Assembly: GCF_027497175.1 (NCBI RefSeq)
Contig: NZ_CP114901.1
Span: 4,526,001-4,590,000, forward strand
Direction: 5' to 3'
DNA: 64,000 nucleotides
DNA from: Verrucosispora sp. WMMD573
GTDB taxonomy: Bacteria; Actinomycetota; Actinomycetes; Mycobacteriales; Micromonosporaceae
Shown here: piece by piece, positions 1 through 7,770 of the stretch
Layout: every line of letters starts with the position of its first letter
Numbering within the stretch: position 1 is the first letter of the stretch
Position numbers and translations under genes: made by a program
Notes under the pieces: model-generated
Told to the model about the DNA's origin: nothing
Databases searched by the model: none
What the model saw: the letters and a program-made list of their open reading frames with translations, nothing else

Positions 1-364
1 GGTGCGCGGCCAGGTCGACGTAGCTGCGCAGCACGGTCAGCGGCAGCCCGGCCTGGACGCGGGTGGCGACCTTCAGTGGGGTGCCGAGTTCAGTGGCGAC
101 GGTGTGCGCGATGTCGTCGGCGCGGGCGGTCAGGGCGGCGTGCAGCCGGTCGAGGTGGGCGGCCCGGTCGGCGGGGTCGGTCGCCGCCCAGCCTTCGAAG
201 GCGGCCCGCGCGGCGGCCACGGCCCGGTCGACGTCCTCGGCCGTGCCGGCCGGGACGGTGCCGATGACCTGCTCGGTCGTCGGGTTGTGCACCTCCAGCG
301 GCTGGCCGCCCTCGGCGCGCACCCAACTGCCGTCGAGGTAGAAGTCGGTCCGTACGGATTCCAT
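1..364 (-). CDS. Aldehyde dehydrogenase family protein, N-terminal part (cut by window edge)
   Basis: Only the first 121 residues lie in the window; the gene runs off the left edge. They read as the N-terminus of an NAD(P)-dependent aldehyde dehydrogenase, with the opening strand pair of the family (FYLDGSWV) followed by P-T-T-E-Q-V-I-G and the A-A-R-A-A-F helix. The ATG at 364 follows a GAGGTGAGGAG ribosome site. A 19-bp operator shared with the divergent acyl-CoA dehydrogenase operon lies 20 bp upstream. The enzyme therefore probably oxidises an aldehyde in the same TetR-controlled catabolic route. Catalytic Cys and Glu lie outside the window, so substrate cannot be judged. Confidence 0.85.
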   Translation of the reverse strand, partial: MESVRTDFYLDGSWVRAEGGQPLEVHNPTTEQVIGTVPAGTAEDVDRAVAAARAAFEGWAATDPADRAAHLDRLHAALTARADDIAHTVATELGTPLKVATRVQAGLPLTVLRSYVDLAAH

Positions 365-383
365 GGGCTCCTCACCTCGACTA

Positions 384-402
384 AAACTAGCGGTGCAAGT
401 TT
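384..402. promoter_or_regulatory. TetR-type operator, copy 1 (before aldehyde dehydrogenase)
   Basis: The minus strand reads AAACTTGCACCGCTAGTTT, identical over 19 bp to copy 2 at 1138-1156. It is an imperfect palindrome (7 of 9 half-site bases match). On the minus strand its TAGTTT end resembles a -10 hexamer, so a bound repressor would cover the start of transcription of the leftward gene. It lies between that gene's start and the end of the TetR gene. Confidence 0.8.
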
Positions 403-407
403 GGACT

Positions 408-1073
408 CTAGTACGCCGGGCCGCCCGGCGGGAGGGGTGGCAGCGGGCCGACGACGCCTTCGTAGGTCTGTGACAGCCCGTCGATCAGCGCCTCCAGGCC
501 CAGGGTGAAGGCGCCCTCGTCGACCTGGTGCTGGTGCTCGGCCAGGCGGTGGGCCTGACTCAGGTGCGGGTACTGCTCGGCGTAGAGCCCCGGATCCTCC
601 ACGAAGCCCTGGGCGAAGGAACTGAGCGCGGAACCCATCACGAAGTAGCGCATCAGCGCGCCGATGTGCGTCGCCCGGGCGGGTGGCCAGCCAGCCGCGA
701 CCAGCCCGCCGTAGACGGCGTCGGCCATGGCCAGAGCCGCCGGGCGTCGACCGGGTCCGCGCGCCAGGTGCGGCACGATGTTCGGATGGGCGGCGAGGGC
801 GGCCCGGTAGGAGTGCCCCCAGCGGCGCAACGCCTCGCGCCAGTCGACCTCACCGAAGAACGACACGTCGACCTGGCCGGTGATGCTGTCCGCGACCGCG
901 TCGAGGATCTCGTCCTTGGTGGCGAAGTGGTTGTACAGCGAGGGCCCGCGCACGCCCAGCGCGGCGGCGAGCCGTCGGGTGGAGAACGCGTCGAGCCCTT
1001 CGGCGTCGATCAACGCGGCGGCGGCCTCGACGATCCGCTCCCGGCTGAGCAGGGCCTGTCGCGGCCGGGGCAT
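408..1073 (-). CDS. TetR-family transcriptional repressor
   Basis: A 221-residue repressor. Residues about 9-58 form the TetR helix-turn-helix (S-T-R-R-L-A-A-A-L-G-V, then S-L-Y-N-H-F, K-D-E-I-L-D-A-V). The rest is a helical ligand-binding domain of the TetR_C type. The start at 1073 is chosen because GGAGG lies 8 nt upstream; an in-frame codon at 1136 lacks such a site and would run into the operator. The gene sits between an aldehyde dehydrogenase gene and a divergent acyl-CoA dehydrogenase operon, and the same 19-bp palindrome occurs before both. It most likely represses both units and is released by an acyl-CoA or pathway intermediate; the ligand is unknown. Confidence 0.92.
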   Translation of the reverse strand: MPRPRQALLSRERIVEAAAALIDAEGLDAFSTRRLAAALGVRGPSLYNHFATKDEILDAVADSITGQVDVSFFGEVDWREALRRWGHSYRAALAAHPNIVPHLARGPGRRPAALAMADAVYGGLVAAGWPPARATHIGALMRYFVMGSALSSFAQGFVEDPGLYAEQYPHLSQAHRLAEHQHQVDEGAFTLGLEALIDGLSQTYEGVVGPLPPLPPGGPAY

Positions 1074-1137
1074 GGGCGTCCTCCTTCTGGTGGGTGGCTC
1101 GCGGGGAACTTTGCCACACCGGGGTCTGGACAGCATA

Positions 1138-1156
1138 AAACTTGCACCGCTAGTTT
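1138..1156. promoter_or_regulatory. TetR-type operator, copy 2, overlapping a leaderless promoter
   Basis: AAACTTGCACCGCTAGTTT on the plus strand, an exact inverted copy of the site at 384-402. Its last six bases (TAGTTT, 1151-1156) match the TANNNT -10 pattern and end 6 nt before the ATG at 1163. Transcription would then start at or next to the A of the start codon. No ribosome site is present. Repressor binding here would directly block RNA polymerase. Confidence 0.8.
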
Positions 1157-1162
1157 ACTGCC

Positions 1163-2311
1163 ATGGACCTTCACCTCTCGCCCGAGCAGGTCGCGGTCCG
1201 GGCGCTCGCCGCCGACTTCGTCGACCGCGAGGTGGTGCCGCACGCGGCGGCCTGGGACCGACGCGAGGCGGTCGACCCCGGCATCGTCGGCAAGCTCGGC
1301 GAGGTCGGCTTCCTCGGCCTCACCATCGCCGAGGAGCACGGCGGATCCGGCGGCGACCACCTCGCGTACTGCCTGGTGCTTGAGGAACTCGGCCGGGGCG
1401 ACTCCGCCGTCCGGGGCATCGTGTCGGTCTCGCTCGGCCTGGTCGCCAAGTCGATCGCCAGCCACGGCAGCCCGGAGCAGCGGGAACGGTGGCTGCCGGC
1501 GCTCTGCTCCGGCGCCGCGCTCGGCTGCTTCGCGCTCACCGAACCGGACAGCGGCTCGGACGCGGCGGCGCTGACCACCCGCGCGGTCCGCGACGGCGAC
1601 GACTGGCTGCTGACCGGCCGCAAGACGTTCATCACCAACGGCACCACCGCCGACGTGGCGCTGCTCTTCGCCCGTACCGGCGGCCCGGGCCACCGGGGCA
1701 TCACCGCGTTCCTGGTGCCGACCGACAGCCCTGGCCTGACCCGGTCGGAGATCAAGGGCAAGCTGGGCCTGCGTGGGCAGGCGACCGCCGAACTCGTCCT
1801 CGAAGCCGTCCGGGTGCCCGACACCGCCCGCCTGGGCGCGGAGGGTGCCGGCTTCAAGCTGGCGCTGGCCACCCTCGCCAAGGGACGGATGTCGGTAGCG
1901 GCCGGCTGCGTCGGCATCGCCCAGGGCTGCCTGGACGCGGCCGTCGGCTACGCCGGAGCCCGCACGCAGTTCGGCAAGCCGATCGCCGGGCACCAGCTCG
2001 TGCAGCAGCTGCTCGCCGGCATCGCGGTCGACACCGCCGCGGCGCGGCTGCTGGTCTGGCGGGTCGCCGACCTGATCGACCGGGGCCAGCCGTTCGCCAC
2101 CGAGGCGTCGATGGCCAAGCTGTTCGCCAGCGAGGCCGCCGTCCGCGCGGCCAACGACGCCATCCAGGTCTTCGGTGGGTACGGCTACATCGACGAGTAC
2201 CCGGTCGGCAAGTACCTGCGCGACGCCCGCGTCACCACCCTCTACGAGGGCACCAGCCAGATCCAGCAGTTACTCATCGGGCGGGCGCTCACCGGCGTCA
2301 ACGCCTTCTGA
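1163..2311 (+). CDS. Acyl-CoA dehydrogenase
   Basis: A 382-residue FAD-dependent acyl-CoA dehydrogenase, the usual length for the family. It introduces the alpha-beta double bond in an acyl-CoA thioester. The C-terminal signature around residues 335-370 includes Q-V-F-G-G-Y-G-Y and L-Y-E-G-T-S-Q; Glu362 is in the position of the catalytic base of medium-chain enzymes. The flavin-binding stretch reads F-A-L-T-E-P-D-S-G-S-D. It is the first gene of a rightward operon with a second acyl-CoA dehydrogenase, a MaoC hydratase and a broken ligase, under the operator at 1138. No Shine-Dalgarno sequence is seen, in line with a leaderless mRNA. Chain length or branching of the substrate cannot be read from sequence. 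Confidence 0.93.
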   Translation: MDLHLSPEQVAVRALAADFVDREVVPHAAAWDRREAVDPGIVGKLGEVGFLGLTIAEEHGGSGGDHLAYCLVLEELGRGDSAVRGIVSVSLGLVAKSIASHGSPEQRERWLPALCSGAALGCFALTEPDSGSDAAALTTRAVRDGDDWLLTGRKTFITNGTTADVALLFARTGGPGHRGITAFLVPTDSPGLTRSEIKGKLGLRGQATAELVLEAVRVPDTARLGAEGAGFKLALATLAKGRMSVAAGCVGIAQGCLDAAVGYAGARTQFGKPIAGHQLVQQLLAGIAVDTAAARLLVWRVADLIDRGQPFATEASMAKLFASEAAVRAANDAIQVFGGYGYIDEYPVGKYLRDARVTTLYEGTSQIQQLLIGRALTGVNAF

Positions 2312-2335
2312 ATTCGGGAGAGGAACCGTGAGCAC

Positions 2336-3508
2336 ATGGACTTCGGGCTGTCCGACGAGGAACGGGCCATCCGCGACACCGCCCGCGACTTCATCACCCG
2401 CGAGGTCATGCCGCTGGAGCAGGAGCTGCTGCGCCGCGAGCGGGCCCACCAGCCCGGCCTGGAACGCTCCGAGCTGAGGGAGTTGCAGCTCAAGGCCCGA
2501 AAGTTCGGCTTCTGGGGGCTGGCCACGCCGGCGGAGTACGGCGGCATGGACCTGCCCGCCGTCGTCCAGTCGCTGATCTGGACGGAGATCGGCCGCACCT
2601 TCGTGCCGTTCCGCTTCGGCGGCGAGGCGGACAACATCCTCTTCCACGCCACCGAGGAACAGCGGCAGGAGTTCCTGCTGCCCACCATCGAGGGGGAGCG
2701 GAACTCCTGCTTCGCCATCACCGAGCCGGGCGCCGGCTCCGACGCGGCGAACATCCGGTTCCGGGCCCGCCGCGACGGCGACGACTGGATCCTCAACGGC
2801 GAGAAGACCTTCATCACCGGCGGCAACGAGGCCGACTTCGCCATCGTCATCGCGGTCACCGACCCCGAGCGCGGGGCCCGCGACGGCGGGGCGACCGCGT
2901 TCCTGGTGGACCGGGCGATGGGCTGGCGGTCGGAGTTCATCCCCACCATGGGCGAGGGCGGGCCCGCCTCGCTGTTCTTCGACGACGTACGGGTGCCGAA
3001 CCGCAACATCCTCGGCGAGGTGGGGCAGGGTTTCACCCTCGCCATGCAATGGATCGGCAAGGGCCGCTACACGATCCCCTCACACGCCGTCGGCATCGCC
3101 GAACGCGCGCTGCGGATGGCCATCGACCACGCCAACACCCGAGAGACCTTCGGTTCGAAGATCGGCACCAACCAGGCCATCCAGTGGATGATCGCCGACT
3201 CGGAGACCGAGCTGGAGGCGGCCCGCTGGCTGATCCTGCGCGCGGCCTGGACGGTCGACGCCGGCCTGGACCCGAGGCACGCCTCCTCGATGGCGAAGCT
3301 CTACGGCGCCGGCATGGTCAACCGGGTGGTCGACCGGGTCATGCAGATCCACGGCGGGATGGGCTACACCCGCGAGCTGCCGATCGAACGCTGGTACCGG
3401 CAGGTGCGGCTGTACCGGATCTTCGAGGGCACCGACGAGATGCAGCGACTGATCATCTCCCGCGACCTGTTGCGCGGTTACACGAAGCTCGGAGGGCACC
3501 TGGGATGA
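2336..3508 (+). CDS. Acyl-CoA dehydrogenase (second, divergent paralogue)
   Basis: A 390-residue acyl-CoA dehydrogenase, only distantly like its neighbour. It has the flavin motif F-A-I-T-E-P-G-A-G-S-D and the C-terminal F-E-G-T-D-E-M-Q block, with Glu364 as probable base. The region between (R-E-L-P-I-E-R-W-Y-R-Q-V-R) is typical of dehydrogenases acting on unusual acyl-CoAs. The ATG at 2336 follows GGGAGAGGA; a nearby GTG at 2328 is out of frame. Twenty-four bases separate it from the first dehydrogenase, and its stop overlaps the next start, so the operon is tightly coupled. Two dehydrogenases in one operon could serve two oxidation steps or form a heteromer; the sequence does not decide. 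Confidence 0.92.
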   Translation: MDFGLSDEERAIRDTARDFITREVMPLEQELLRRERAHQPGLERSELRELQLKARKFGFWGLATPAEYGGMDLPAVVQSLIWTEIGRTFVPFRFGGEADNILFHATEEQRQEFLLPTIEGERNSCFAITEPGAGSDAANIRFRARRDGDDWILNGEKTFITGGNEADFAIVIAVTDPERGARDGGATAFLVDRAMGWRSEFIPTMGEGGPASLFFDDVRVPNRNILGEVGQGFTLAMQWIGKGRYTIPSHAVGIAERALRMAIDHANTRETFGSKIGTNQAIQWMIADSETELEAARWLILRAAWTVDAGLDPRHASSMAKLYGAGMVNRVVDRVMQIHGGMGYTRELPIERWYRQVRLYRIFEGTDEMQRLIISRDLLRGYTKLGGHLG

Positions 3509-3969
3509 GGCGCTTCGCCAGCATCGACGAGTTGGCCGGCGCGGTCGGCGAGCGACTCGGGCCGGGCCCGTGGTTCCCCATCGACCAACGCCGGGTCAAC
3601 AGGTTCGCCGACGCCACCGACGACCACCAGTGGATCCACCTCGACCAGGAACGGGCGGCGGCCGGGCCGTACGGCGGCACCATCGCCCACGGCTACCTGA
3701 CGCTCGCCCTGCTGCCCGCCCTGGTCGGCGGCCTGTACCGGGTGGACGGGGTGCGGATGGGGGTCAACTACGGCCTCAACCGGGTCCGGTTCCCGGCACC
3801 GGTGCGCGTCGGCAACTCGGTGCGGGTCGTCGCGACGATCGACCAGGTCAGCCCGTTCGAGGGCGGAGCGCAGCTGGTGGCCACGGCGACCGTGGCGGGT
3901 GACGGCGGTGGCAAGCCGGTCTGCGTGGCCGAAACGGTCAGCCGGCTGTACACGGACCCGCCCCGATGA
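3505..3969 (+). CDS. MaoC-like (R)-specific enoyl-CoA hydratase
   Basis: A 154-residue single hot-dog-fold hydratase, close in pattern to the mycobacterial Rv0130 type. The hydratase dyad is Asp40-x4-His45 within D-A-T-D-D-H-Q-W-I-H, followed by the G-P-Y-G-G-T-I-A-H-G-Y-L-T-L block that shapes the acyl pocket. It would hydrate the enoyl-CoA made by the upstream dehydrogenases. ATG at 3505 overlaps the previous stop (ATGA), and its own stop overlaps the next start the same way, so translation is coupled through the operon. Confidence 0.88.
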   Translation: MRRFASIDELAGAVGERLGPGPWFPIDQRRVNRFADATDDHQWIHLDQERAAAGPYGGTIAHGYLTLALLPALVGGLYRVDGVRMGVNYGLNRVRFPAPVRVGNSVRVVATIDQVSPFEGGAQLVATATVAGDGGGKPVCVAETVSRLYTDPPR

Positions 3970-4910
3970 CCGCGCTCTCCCCGGCGACCGTGCTGGCCGG
4001 TTCCGCCGACCGGCACGCCGACACGGTCGCCGTGATCGACGGCCGGGTCCGGGTCACGTACGCCGAGCTGTGGTTGGAGGCCCGCTGCTACGGCGCCGGG
4101 CTGCGGGCCGCCGGGGTGCGCAACGGCGACGCGGTGGCCCTGCTCGCGCCGAACGTGGTGGACTTCCCCCGGGTCTACTTCGGTGCCCTCGCCGCCGGTG
4201 CGGTCGCCGTACCGGTCGGCGTGCCGGTCGGTCCGCAGGCCGTCCACCTGGCCCGGGCGGCGCGGCTGCTGGTCTGCCACACCTCGCACCTGGCCGCCGG
4301 GCGGCGGATCAGCGTACGGGCCGGCGTCCCGCTGCTCACGGTCGGTCCCGGCCGGGGCCCGTCCGACGTGCCCCGGCTGGAGGATCTCGGCGACGTCCCA
4401 CCCGGCCCTACCGGCGGGCTCGCGGACACCGACCTCGACCCCGCCGGCCGCACCGAGGCCGATCCGGACGACACCGACGTGGTGCTCGGCTGCCTGCCGC
4501 TGGGCGGCCGGTTCGGTCAGGCCGTCACGCTGACCGGCACCTTCCGGGCGGGAGCGACCCTGGTGCTGCTGGGCCGCTTCACCGGCCCGGCGGCGCTGGA
4601 TCTCATGCTGCGCGAGCAGGTCACCGTCTTCCACGGCACGTCGGCGATGTACGCGGCGCTGCTCGACGCGGCCCGGGGCCGGGATTCGCTGCCCCGGCTG
4701 CGCCGCTGGGTCAGCCGGGCACCCCTGCCACCGTCCCTGCGGCAGCGCTTCACCAGCACCTTCGACGCGGTCGTCCACGTGGCGGACGGGGAGCACGACT
4801 CGTCCGGGAGGCCGGATGCGTCCACCGGCCGGGTGCGTACCGCTCGGCGGCTCCGCTCGCGCCGACTGGGCTGCCCCGGCGAGCGGTACCGGCGAGGGCC
4901 CGGAAGCTAG
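3966..4910 (+). pseudogene. Decayed AMP-forming acyl-CoA synthetase
   Basis: The first 130 or so residues look like an adenylate-forming ligase (T-Y-A-E-L-W, G-A-G-L-R-A-A-G-V, G-D-A-V-A-L-L-A-P-N, Y-F-G-A-L-A-A-G-A-V-A-V-P). Where the phosphate-binding loop (S/T-G-T-T-G-x-P-K-G) should follow, the protein reads D-D-T-D-V-V-L-G-C-L-P-L and goes directly to the later F-G-Q-A segment. A piece H-G-T-S-A-M-Y is still recognisable, then the sequence becomes Arg-rich and ends at 314 residues instead of about 500. The A8 motif and C-terminal domain are absent. The frame is open but the ATP site is gone, so I call it a degenerate gene. Its start overlaps the MaoC stop. Confidence 0.75.
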
Positions 4911-5118
4911 TGCGGTGGCCCGCAGCGGTCGCCGGGTCGGGCACGAGCGGCGAGTGGTGCTTCGACCCGCGACCGGTCCGGGCAGTACGGCTCGACGGTG
5001 ATCCAGAACCGGCACACCCTGGCCCAGAGTGCGTCGAGGTCGATCTCGCACAGCGGCCGAGGTGGCGGTGCTGCGGCGCGGTGCCGATCGGCGTGCGGGC
5101 CGTCCCGGCGTCCTCGCC

Positions 5119-5124
5119 TACGAT
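5119..5124 (+). promoter_or_regulatory. Leaderless -10 hexamer for the GNAT gene
   Basis: TACGAT ends 6 nt before the ATG at 5131, placing the transcription start on the start codon. No ribosome site is present. The 220 bases between the decayed ligase and this gene hold no other feature I can support. Confidence 0.6.
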
Positions 5125-5130
5125 TCGCCC

Positions 5131-5649
5131 ATGATCCGAGACGAGCTGGTGCCGGCCGAGGTGCGGCTGCGCCCGATGACGGCGGACGACGCCGACCGGG
5201 TACTGGCGATCTACCAGGCCGGGCTGGACGGCGGGAACGCCAGCTTCGAGACCGTCGCGCCGTCCTGGGCCGACTTCGACGCCGGCCGGTTGCCGGCCCA
5301 CCGGCTGGTGGCGGTCGACGGGGACGGGACGCTCATCGCTTGGATCGCCGTGTCACCGACCTCGGCGCGGGCGGTCTACGCCGGGGTGGTGGAGCACTCC
5401 GTCTACGTCGACCCGGTCGCCCAGGGGCGGGGCGTGGCCCGGCTGCTGCTCGACGCGCTCATCGAGTCGACCGACGCGGCGGGCATCTGGACGATCCAGT
5501 CCGGCGTCTTTCCCGAGAACGCCGCCAGCCTGGCGCTGCACCGGCGGGCCGGTTTCCGGGTGGTCGGCACCCGCGAACGGGTGGGCCGTCACCACGGCCG
5601 TTGGCGCGACGTCGTCCTGCTGGAGCGCCGCAGCCCGGTGGTGGACTGA
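5131..5649 (+). CDS. GNAT-family N-acetyltransferase (phosphinothricin-acetyltransferase-like)
   Basis: A 172-residue single-domain acetyltransferase. Strand-helix order follows the GNAT fold: V-R-L-R-P-M-T-A-D-D-A at the N-terminus, E-H-S-V-Y-V-D-P (strand 4), then the acetyl-CoA loop Q-G-R-G-V-A-R-L-L-L, then N-A-A-S-L-A-L-H-R-R-A-G-F. The arrangement F-P-E-N-x-A-S, G-F-R-V-V-G-T-R-E-R-V-G and H-G-R-W-R-D-V matches the phosphinothricin/methionine sulfoximine N-acetyltransferase group, so it may acetylate an amino-acid-like compound. The start at 5131 agrees with the TACGAT hexamer 6 nt upstream (leaderless). It stands alone and converges on the beta-helix gene across a strong hairpin. Confidence 0.88.
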   Translation: MIRDELVPAEVRLRPMTADDADRVLAIYQAGLDGGNASFETVAPSWADFDAGRLPAHRLVAVDGDGTLIAWIAVSPTSARAVYAGVVEHSVYVDPVAQGRGVARLLLDALIESTDAAGIWTIQSGVFPENAASLALHRRAGFRVVGTRERVGRHHGRWRDVVLLERRSPVVD

Positions 5650-5657
5650 ACCGCGTC

Positions 5658-5688
5658 GGCGGGGACCGGCGAGCGGCCGGCCCCCGCC
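5658..5688. terminator. Bidirectional hairpin between convergent genes
   Basis: Inverted repeat with 13-bp arms (5658-5670 and 5676-5688, 12 of 13 paired) and a 5-nt loop, lying between the stops of the GNAT gene and the leftward beta-helix gene. No U-tract; GC-rich hairpins of this kind are common terminators in actinomycetes. Confidence 0.7.
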
Positions 5689-5695
5689 TGCGGTG

Positions 5696-7558
5696 TTACG
5701 GGTACTGCTCCAGGTAGACCGGAGCGCCGACCCGGTCCATGTCGGCCGCCTCGCCGACGCCGTTGACCACGTGGTCGATGGTGCCGGCGCTGAGGTTCAC
5801 CGTCATGATGTGGTGCAGCCGGATGCCGGGGCGTACCGGCACCTCGAAGCCGTTCTCGGTACGGATCGACGGGTTGTTCTGGTTGAACACGTACACCCCG
5901 CCACCGTGCAGCGTGTGGTGGCGGACCCGGTCGCCGACCTTGTATCCGGCCCACCCGTTGACCTTGCCGTTGTGCCAGTCCGCCTGGGTGGGCGGGTCGT
6001 AGGGCAGCTCGTTCTGGTAGAGGATCGTCGTGCCGTGCTCACCGTTCCACACCGTGTTGTACCGCTGAAAGTGCTCGACGAACAGGCCGGTGGCGGTGAC
6101 GTGGTCGCCGTTGACGACGACGCCGTAGCGACCGGTGTTGGTCCGCCAGCGGTCGGTGTCGCCGTTGACGCCCTCGGTGAAGCCCTCGACACCGTGGTCG
6201 CCCCGCCACACCCAGGTGTGGTCGATCAGCACGTGGTCGCTGTTGACCTCCAGCGCGGTGTCCGTCTTGCCGATGTGCGGGCCGCCGACCCGGAAGTACA
6301 CGTCGGACAGCGTGATCGGGTTACGCGGGGTGCTGTGGTTGCGGCCGTGCTCGCGACCGACCCGCAGCAGCACCGGTGATTCCTTCAGACCCGCGTCGAT
6401 GGTGACCCCGGCGACGACCACGCCGGGCACCCCGGCGACGTTGAGCGGCACCGCGCCGTTGACCGCGGTGAGGGTGGCGTGCCCGATGCCGAGCACGATC
6501 GTGTCGGGCCGGCGGACCTCGATGCTGCGGGCCACATCGTACACCCCGGGGGTCAGCAGCAGGTGCCGGCCCCGGGCGAGTTCCCGGTTGATGACGTGCA
6601 CCGGGTCGGACGGCCGGGCGACGAAGAAGTCGCTGATCGGGATGGTCCGTCCCGGCGTCATCCGGGCACCCCAGGTGATGCCGCGCGTGTCGCGGCGCAC
6701 GGTCGGCACCCGAACCTGGTACTTCCCCCTGGCGTCGACGAAAAGGTACGGCTTCTCCCGGCTCAGCGGGGTCGTGTCGAGCGTGGTGTACGGCGGGTCG
6801 GGGAAGCCGGTGTCGTCGGGTGCGCCGACCACCCCGGCGAACACCTGGTTCCACACGGCGTTGGACCAGCTCTCGACCTCGCTGTTGCGGGTCAGCCACT
6901 GCTGCTGTGAGCCGTTTGTGGTGGCCGGCAGCCGGGAGTCGGCGATGAAGCCGCCGCTGGCGTACTGCGGCCCGTTGGTGCAGTAGTCCATAAGCGACAG
7001 CCCGCCGCCGCTGATGTCGAGCCGGCGCATCGACACGGCCTGGGACACCGCCCAGAAGTTGGCCGAGGCGCGGCAGTCGTCCTGGCCGGCGGCGTTGATG
7101 CGCAGCGACAGGTTGCTCAGCGTGCGCCAGAAGTTGACGAGCGCGATGCAGTTGGCGGTGCCGCCCTCGGTGAGGCAGCGGTTGTACGCCTCGACCTTGC
7201 CGTTGATCACTACGTCGGTGGGGGAGGCGCCCAGGCCGGAGATCTCGGTGTAGTAACCCACCTTGATCTGGAGCGGCTGTTCGGTGGTGCCGTAGTGGCC
7301 CGGCCGGAACAGGTAGGCGTGCCGGGTGGTGCCCATCTCGTTGTCGACCTGTGCGGCGTGTGCCGCGTCGAGGGTCGCCTGGATCTGGCTGACCGGCATG
7401 CTCGGGTCGAAGATCGTGACGTTGGGCCCGAAGGTGGGTTGGGTTGGTCGGGGCGGGCCCGCGCTGACCGGGGTGTTCGTGGCGACCGCGGCGGTGGTCA
7501 GCGCCAGCCCGAAGGCCAGTGCCCGACCGAGTCGTCGGTGCGGTGATGGGGTCGGCAT
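5696..7558 (-). CDS. Secreted right-handed beta-helix protein (pectate-lyase-like fold)
   Basis: A 620-residue exported protein. Residues 1-34 form a signal peptide (R-R-L-G-R-A-L-A-F-G-L-A-L-T-T-A-A-V ending near V-S-A-G). The remainder has repeated short V/I-rich strands with Asn and Gly turns (D-V-V-I-N-G-K-V, V-P-G-V-V-V-A-G-V-T-I-D-A, D-H-V-L-I-D-H-T-W-V-W-R), as in parallel beta-helix carbohydrate-active proteins. Actinomycete relatives often carry misleading annotations such as coagulation factor 5/8 type or adenylyl cyclase; I see no discoidin or cyclase motif. The ATG at 7558 follows GGGAAGGAC; longer in-frame starts would bury the signal peptide. A LacI-type palindrome lies 63 bp upstream, suggesting sugar-controlled expression. 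Enzyme activity is unproven. Confidence 0.8.
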   Translation of the reverse strand: MPTPSPHRRLGRALAFGLALTTAAVATNTPVSAGPPRPTQPTFGPNVTIFDPSMPVSQIQATLDAAHAAQVDNEMGTTRHAYLFRPGHYGTTEQPLQIKVGYYTEISGLGASPTDVVINGKVEAYNRCLTEGGTANCIALVNFWRTLSNLSLRINAAGQDDCRASANFWAVSQAVSMRRLDISGGGLSLMDYCTNGPQYASGGFIADSRLPATTNGSQQQWLTRNSEVESWSNAVWNQVFAGVVGAPDDTGFPDPPYTTLDTTPLSREKPYLFVDARGKYQVRVPTVRRDTRGITWGARMTPGRTIPISDFFVARPSDPVHVINRELARGRHLLLTPGVYDVARSIEVRRPDTIVLGIGHATLTAVNGAVPLNVAGVPGVVVAGVTIDAGLKESPVLLRVGREHGRNHSTPRNPITLSDVYFRVGGPHIGKTDTALEVNSDHVLIDHTWVWRGDHGVEGFTEGVNGDTDRWRTNTGRYGVVVNGDHVTATGLFVEHFQRYNTVWNGEHGTTILYQNELPYDPPTQADWHNGKVNGWAGYKVGDRVRHHTLHGGGVYVFNQNNPSIRTENGFEVPVRPGIRLHHIMTVNLSAGTIDHVVNGVGEAADMDRVGAPVYLEQYP

Positions 7559-7620
7559 GCTTTCGTCCTTCCCGTCGGGCCGATCGATGGCGAGCCCGAC
7601 GACACGATGGACCAATTCGT

Positions 7621-7632
7621 GAGAGCGCTCTC
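7621..7632. promoter_or_regulatory. LacI/CebR-like operator
   Basis: Perfect 12-bp palindrome GAGAGCGCTCTC about 63 bp before the beta-helix gene. The core GAGCGCTC is the core of the CebR/CelR operators that control cellulose utilisation in Streptomyces and Thermobifida. A second, even closer match lies at 57426-57439. Which LacI-family protein binds is unknown. Confidence 0.65.
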
Positions 7633-7770
7633 TCATCGAGCGGACTTGTATCACGGTGTGAAGAAACGGGGTCCAGATGTTTCTACCCCGTAACGCCGCC
7701 GCGCGCCATGCCCCGGAGCGGGTGAATCCACGATCGACACCGTTCCGGCGCCCCCCGACGGAGAGGTATC

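Noticed and set aside
4911..5130. Possible continuation of the decayed ligase in another frame
   Set aside because: I could not find the missing A8 motif or C-terminal domain in any frame, so a simple frameshift does not explain the truncation.
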